Positions 59,896 to 64,000 of a stretch of 64,000 nt of DNA are shown piece after piece. This stretch comes from Mesorhizobium sp. C432A. Lineage in GTDB: Bacteria; Pseudomonadota; Alphaproteobacteria; Rhizobiales; Rhizobiaceae. The position numbers were made by a program, and so were the translations under genes. Location: the NCBI RefSeq assembly GCF_030323145.1, contig NZ_CP100470.1:2459001-2523000 (forward strand), in the 5' to 3' direction. A model generated the notes under the pieces. That model had not been told where the DNA came from and made no database searches. It was given only the letters and a program-made list of their open reading frames with translations. Position 1 is the first letter of the stretch; each line of letters starts with the position of its first letter.

Positions 59896-60912
59896 ATGAC
59901 GACGCCGGTGACGCTCACGCGCCCGCAAAAGGCCGCCGCCATCCTGGTGGCGATGGGCAAACCTTTGGCCAGCCGGCTGCTGAAATTCTTCAAGCAAGAA
60001 GAACTGAAGGCACTGATCGAAGGGGCGCGGCTGCTGCGCACCATTCCGCAAAGCGACCTCGAACGCATCGTTGCCGAATTCGAGGCCGAGTTCACCGAAG
60101 GTGCGGGCCTGCTCGATTCCGCCGACCGGATGGACACGATCCTCAATGAATCGCTGTCGCCCGAAGAGATGAGCGCCATCATGGGCGACAAGCGCTTCGA
60201 GGTTGCGCCGGAAGGGCCACCGCCGATCTGGCCGGAGCTGGAAAAGCTCGAACCGACGCGTCTGGGCACATTCCTTGCCGCCGAGCATCCCCAGACCGCG
60301 GCCATGGTGCTGTCGAAGCTTGCGCCGCAAGCCGCCGCCAACATTTTGCTGACCATGGAAAAGCCGATGCGCAGCGAGATCATCAAGCGCATGGTGACGA
60401 TGGCGACCATTCCGGACGCGGCCACCAGGATCATCGAGAACCAGCTGCGCGCCAGCGTGCTGGCGCAGACCGCGACCAAGGATATCTCGGCGGGACAGGC
60501 GCGCGTCGCCAGTATGCTCAACGAGATGGACAAGCCTCAGTTGGAAGAGGTCATGCAGGATCTGGAAGAGGCCGGCACGCCGGACCTCGGCGGTGTTCGC
60601 TCCAGGTTGTTTGCCTTCGACGATCTGCCGCTTTTGACGCAGAAGGCGAGGGTACTCCTTTTCGACGGGCTGTCGACCGAACTGATCACGCTGGCGCTGC
60701 GCGGTGCGGCGCCCGCATTGACGGAATCGGTGCTGTCGGCGATCGGCGCACGGTCGCGGCGCATGATCGAGTCCGAGCTCGGCCAGGGCTCGGAAGGCAT
60801 TCAGCTTGCCGACATCATGACGGCGCGCAAGAACATCGCGGTGGCGACAATCCGGCTTTCGCGCGAGGGGGCTTTCGAACTGCCCTCATCGCAGCAGAGC
60901 GAAGCGGCTTAA
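59896..60912 (+). CDS. fliG: flagellar switch protein FliG
   Basis: 338 residues. The three FliG domains can be followed: AAAILVAMGKPLASRLLKFFKQEELK (N), FLAAEHPQTAAMVLSKLAPQAAANILLTM with an EHPQ motif (middle), and FDDLPLLTQKARVLLFDGLSTELITLALRGAAPALTESVLSAIGARSRRMIESELGQGSEG (C) with the charged torque helix. It transmits stator force to the rotor. Between fliN and flhB. Confidence 0.95.
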   Translation: MTTPVTLTRPQKAAAILVAMGKPLASRLLKFFKQEELKALIEGARLLRTIPQSDLERIVAEFEAEFTEGAGLLDSADRMDTILNESLSPEEMSAIMGDKRFEVAPEGPPPIWPELEKLEPTRLGTFLAAEHPQTAAMVLSKLAPQAAANILLTMEKPMRSEIIKRMVTMATIPDAATRIIENQLRASVLAQTATKDISAGQARVASMLNEMDKPQLEEVMQDLEEAGTPDLGGVRSRLFAFDDLPLLTQKARVLLFDGLSTELITLALRGAAPALTESVLSAIGARSRRMIESELGQGSEGIQLADIMTARKNIAVATIRLSREGAFELPSSQQSEAA

Positions 60913-60925
60913 CGCCGAGCGCTGA

Positions 60926-62008
60926 ATGGCTGAAGCGGCGGACAAAGACTCCAAAACCGAAGACGCGACCGAAAAGAAGATCCGCGACACCGTCGAACAG
61001 GGCAAGCTGCCCCATTCGCGAGAGGCCGCACTTCTGGCGTCCTTCATCGCCATACTGGTGTTCACCGTCTTCTACGCCAAGGACGCGGTCGTTGATCTCG
61101 GCATGTTCCTGTCGATGTTCCTGGAAAAGCCCGAGGCGTGGCCGATGGACACCGAGACCGACGTCATCGCGCTCTACAAGACCGTGATGATGGAAATAGG
61201 CAACGCCGTCGTCAGCCTGCTGGTGCTGCTGGTGGTGGCCGGCATCGGCGCCTCGGTGCTGCAGAACATGCCGCAAGTCGTCGGCGAGCGGATCCGGCCG
61301 CAACTGTCGCGCATCTCGATAGCCAAAGGCTGGACCAGGATGTTCGGCATTCAGGGCTGGGTCGAGTTCCTGAAATCGCTGGGCAAGCTCGGCTTCGCCA
61401 GCATCGTGCTCTACTTCACGCTATCGCAGGACTACCGCCAGCTCCTGGCCGGCATGATCACCAACCCCGTCGCTTTCGGCCTCGTCATCAAAAGCATCAC
61501 CGTCGACATATTGGTGGCGATCGTCTTCGTCATGGGGCTGATCGCGGCGGTCGACGTCGTCTGGTCGCGCTTCCACTGGAAGCAGGATCTGCGGATGACC
61601 AAGCAGGAGGTCAAGGACGAGTTCAAGCAGTCCGAGGGCGACCCGATCATCAAGTCGCGGCTGCGCTCGCTGGCGCGCGACCGGGCGCGCAAGCGGATGA
61701 TGACGGCGGTGCCGCGCGCGACGCTGATCATCGCCAATCCGACGCACTTTTCCATCGCGCTCAGATATGTCCGCGACGAGGATTCAGCACCCATGGTGCT
61801 GGCCAAGGGCCAGGACCTTGTGGCGCTCAAGATTCGCGAGATTGCCAAGGAGCACAACATCCCGATCTTCGAGGACGTGGCGCTCGCCCGCTCCATGTAC
61901 AAGCAAGTTTCGGTTGATAGCGTGATCCCGTCGCAATTCTACCAGGCCGTCGCCGAACTGGTGCGGATCGTCTACTCCAAAAAGGCTGAGCGGAGACAAA
62001 TTTCATGA
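60926..62008 (+). CDS. flhB: flagellar export switch protein FlhB
   Basis: 360 residues with four TM helices. N-terminal DSKTEDATEKKIRDTVEQGKLPHSREAALL, then the autocleavage motif NPTH at 271-274 in LIIANPTHFSIALRY, and the C-terminal HNIPIFEDVALARSMYKQVSVDSVIPSQFYQAVAELV. It controls the rod/hook-to-filament substrate switch with FliK. The gene overlaps the following small gene by 4 nt. Confidence 0.95.
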   Translation: MAEAADKDSKTEDATEKKIRDTVEQGKLPHSREAALLASFIAILVFTVFYAKDAVVDLGMFLSMFLEKPEAWPMDTETDVIALYKTVMMEIGNAVVSLLVLLVVAGIGASVLQNMPQVVGERIRPQLSRISIAKGWTRMFGIQGWVEFLKSLGKLGFASIVLYFTLSQDYRQLLAGMITNPVAFGLVIKSITVDILVAIVFVMGLIAAVDVVWSRFHWKQDLRMTKQEVKDEFKQSEGDPIIKSRLRSLARDRARKRMMTAVPRATLIIANPTHFSIALRYVRDEDSAPMVLAKGQDLVALKIREIAKEHNIPIFEDVALARSMYKQVSVDSVIPSQFYQAVAELVRIVYSKKAERRQIS

Positions 62009-62442
62009 ACCGCCAACCGCACGCAAAATCCCGCGAACTCATCGTCGCCAAGGCCATCGAGCAGGTGGTCGACGAGTTGCGGCTGATCGACGTCGCCGAC
62101 TACATCGCCTTCATCCGGCTCGAGCATTTCGCTTGCCTGTCGGATCTGGTGGATTCGGCTGTGGAGCTTTTTTTCCTCCCAGGCACGCTCAGGCTCGGCC
62201 ATGGCGGAGAGGCACATGTCGACTGGAGCGGCAGCCCGCGCATCGTGCTCGATCTCGAGCTTCGGCCGCCGGGCGTCACCGTCTATTTCCAGCTGACGCT
62301 GAGCGAGGAGAGGTCTTCGGTCGCGGTCAACTATGTGTCGTTCGAAAAGCCCGGGGAAGACCCCGAGCACAACACCGCTTTGCTGGAGACGGTGATCGAA
62401 GAGGCGCGAATCCGCAGGACCGAGCCGCTCGCCTATCGCTGA
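62005..62442 (+). CDS. uncharacterised protein coupled to flhB
   Basis: 145 residues, soluble. KAIEQVVDELRLIDVADYIAFIRLEHFACLSDLVDSAVELFFLPGTLRLGHGGEAHVDWSG, then IVLDLELRPPGVTVYFQLTLSEERSSVAVNYVSFEKPGEDPEHNTALLETVIEEARI. I recognise no family. Its start overlaps flhB by 4 nt, so the two are co-translated, and it closes the motA operon. It faces visR convergently, 31 bp away. A rhizobia-specific motility role is likely from context alone. Confidence 0.7.
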   Translation: MNRQPHAKSRELIVAKAIEQVVDELRLIDVADYIAFIRLEHFACLSDLVDSAVELFFLPGTLRLGHGGEAHVDWSGSPRIVLDLELRPPGVTVYFQLTLSEERSSVAVNYVSFEKPGEDPEHNTALLETVIEEARIRRTEPLAYR

Positions 62443-62473
62443 TCTTTTGTCTTACTCCAACTGCCAGACGCGA

Positions 62474-63244
62474 TCACTCGATCAGCCCCAGCCGCAGCGC
62501 CTTGGCCACCGCCTGGTTGCGGTTGACCGCGTTGAGCTTCTGCGTCGACTGGGTGAGATACTGGTTGGCGGTGTGGACCGACAGCTTCAGCAGCCTGGCG
62601 ATCTCTTCGCTGGTGTTGCCGTTGGCGGTCAGCTTCAGGCACTCCAGTTCACGCTTGGAGATCGACCGCATCCGGCCGGCATCGTTCGGACGAATTCGGG
62701 CGACGGCGGCGAACAGCGAAAAACAGCGGGCGTGGATTTCGTAGAGCGTGTCCTCCGGCAAAGCGATCGTCGAGCCGAGGAACACCACCAGCCCGCAATG
62801 GCCGCGATCGGCATGGACGGGAAAGCCAATGCCGTTGGTGCCCGGCGCCAGCGGCGCCGTCCGCTCCGCCCAGGCGAGGTTCTTGAAGACGGCGTCCGAG
62901 CCGGCGATGCCGTCATCGGCCCACCAGCGCGGCGCTGTCGAGGCGCCGCTGTGGCGAACCATCTCCTCGCCATTGGCGCCGGCGATGAACTTGGTTGTCA
63001 CCGCAGTGGCTGGATAGTCGGAATCGAAGCTCGGCACCAGGCGCGCCCGTTCCGGCGAGGGGCTGACGAAATAGAGGCCAAACGCCGACGCGTTGATGTC
63101 GACGGCGATCCAGCGGCAGCGGCGCACCGCGTCCGGGATGGTAACGGCATGGTGCGTCTCGGAACCGATGGAGAAGGCGCCGAACGGATTGCGCTGCTCG
63201 TTGAAAAGGGCTTCGGCCGCCGCCTTGATGTCAGCGTGTTTCAA
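62474..63244 (-). CDS. visR: LuxR-family motility master regulator VisR
   Basis: 256 residues. An N-terminal ligand/GAF-like domain is followed by a C-terminal LuxR HTH: SISKRELECLKLTANGNTSEEIARLLKLSVHTANQYLTQSTQKLNAVNRNQAVAKALRLGLIE. VisN and VisR form a heterodimer that activates rem/ftcR and thus all flagellar genes in S. meliloti. TTG start overlapping the visN stop by 4 nt. Adjacent to the flagellar operon, as in other rhizobia. Confidence 0.88.
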   Translation of the reverse strand: MKHADIKAAAEALFNEQRNPFGAFSIGSETHHAVTIPDAVRRCRWIAVDINASAFGLYFVSPSPERARLVPSFDSDYPATAVTTKFIAGANGEEMVRHSGASTAPRWWADDGIAGSDAVFKNLAWAERTAPLAPGTNGIGFPVHADRGHCGLVVFLGSTIALPEDTLYEIHARCFSLFAAVARIRPNDAGRMRSISKRELECLKLTANGNTSEEIARLLKLSVHTANQYLTQSTQKLNAVNRNQAVAKALRLGLIE

Positions 63245-63951
63245 ATGATGCCGCTCCTGATCGCCGTGGCGATGGCCATCGCGCGGTTCGAGGCCGCGAA
63301 TTTCTGGATGGCGTGGGTGATGTAGCTGTTGACGGTGTTGGACGAGACCCCGAGGATCACCGCGACCTCATCGGTGGTTTTGCCTTCAGACACCCAGAAC
63401 AGGCATTCGCGCTCGCGGTCGGACAGCGGGTCCTGCATGGCGGCGGCGGCGATCAATTGCGGGATGGCGGACAGCGCGTAGCAGCACTTCAACTGAGCCT
63501 TCATCAGCGCCGGCTGGTCGATACTGCCGGCCTCGGCCGCGGAGAAAAGCGCAAACAGCCGCTGGCGGCCGACATTGAGCCGCAATGAATAGACTTCGGC
63601 ATGGCCAAGCACATCGAGCAGGCGCGCCTCTTCGCCGGTGAGCAGTCCGCCGGCGTCGGGCGCCGCGGCGGCGACCAGCGGCCTCGGGCGGATGCCAGGT
63701 GCAACGGTCAGCGGTCCCTGGGCAAGGCCGGCGATCAGCCGCTTGCCGATCAGTTCAATGGCGTCGAAGATCCAGTTGGATGAGACGATGCGGGCGTCGT
63801 TGCGATCCTGGTCGTGGACGATGGCGACGAGCATGTAGCTGTCGGCGCCGATCTCGGCGGCAAGCTGCATGAAAAAGGAGGTGAGATCGCCGCGCGATTC
63901 AAGGCGCGAGCCTAACGTATCGGATTGGAGAAGCGCGGCGGAACTGCTCAT
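63241..63951 (-). CDS. visN: LuxR-family motility master regulator VisN
   Basis: 236 residues. An N-terminal domain (LESRGDLTSFFMQLAAEIGADSYMLVAIVHDQDR) with GAF-like features is followed by the LuxR HTH DPLSDRERECLFWVSEGKTTDEVAVILGVSSNTVNSYITHAIQKFAASNRAMAIATAIRSGII. The ATG is at 63949-63951; the upstream sequence is cut off by the window edge 49 bp away, so its promoter is only partly visible. Partner of VisR. Confidence 0.88.
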   Translation of the reverse strand: MSSSAALLQSDTLGSRLESRGDLTSFFMQLAAEIGADSYMLVAIVHDQDRNDARIVSSNWIFDAIELIGKRLIAGLAQGPLTVAPGIRPRPLVAAAAPDAGGLLTGEEARLLDVLGHAEVYSLRLNVGRQRLFALFSAAEAGSIDQPALMKAQLKCCYALSAIPQLIAAAAMQDPLSDRERECLFWVSEGKTTDEVAVILGVSSNTVNSYITHAIQKFAASNRAMAIATAIRSGII

Positions 63952-64000
63952 TGGATGCTTTGGTTGTATGTCATGGCCGGAGTCTTTTCTTGAGCCCGGA

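Overview
The window looks like a chromosomal segment from a Mesorhizobium-type rhizobial alphaproteobacterium (order Hyphomicrobiales). This rests on the high GC content, on rhizobia-specific flagellar genes (visN/visR, an ftcR/rem-type regulator, motC, motE, flaF/flbT, a DUF1217 protein), on the flagellar gene order, and on mosaic palindromic repeats of the kind common in that group. No rRNA, tRNA, CRISPR, prophage or complete insertion sequence was seen.

Region 1 (1-13.6 kb) is mixed housekeeping and accessory genes. It holds a SnoaL-like protein, a DUF533/TerB-like protein, a candidate anti-Shine-Dalgarno small RNA with a rho-independent terminator, an SDR, a class I aminotransferase divergent from a GNAT, a His-rich CDF exporter, a DenD-like dehydrogenase, a His-rich NicO transporter with its DUF1007 partner, and an amidase-LysR pair. 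A long structured leader of the speF type precedes a group IV ornithine decarboxylase. Then come a GNAT whose 5' coding part contains a translated palindromic element, and an SCP2-domain protein whose promoter overlaps a perfect inverted repeat.

Region 2 (13.8-18.9 kb, minus strand) is a flagellar export block: flhA-fliR-FliJ-like-(DUF2177 remnant)-flgJ-FlgN-like-hypothetical. Region 3 (19-30.4 kb) is a non-flagellar block of about 11.5 kb between flhA and fliQ. It contains a YgiN-type monooxygenase, a small Cys-rich protein, an XRE-cupin regulator with a 19-bp palindromic operator, a Pot-like ABC transporter, a PuuB-like FAD oxidoreductase and a cupin protein (a likely polyamine-type uptake and oxidation cassette), plus an MFS exporter and asnB.

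Region 4 (30.4-57.4 kb, minus strand) is the main flagellar cluster. In transcription order it runs DUF1217, flgF, fliI, a membrane protein, flgB, flgC, fliE, flgG, flgA, flgI, motE, flgH, fliL, fliP, two flagellin genes, fliF, fliH, motB, motC, fliK, a lytic transglycosylase, ftcR, flgE, flgK, flgL, flaF, flbT, flgD, fliQ. Many genes overlap by 1-4 nt, implying translational coupling. Region 5 (57.6-64 kb) has a plus-strand operon motA-fliM-fliN-fliG-flhB-hypothetical, facing visN-visR on the minus strand.

Together regions 2, 4 and 5 encode nearly a whole flagellum: rotor/switch (FliF, FliG, FliM, FliN), stator (MotA, MotB with MotC and MotE), export apparatus (FlhA, FlhB, FliP, FliQ, FliR, FliH, FliI), rod, rings, hook and filament. 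VisNR and FtcR supply transcriptional control, and FlaF/FlbT supply post-transcriptional control of flagellin. Chemotaxis genes are not in the window.
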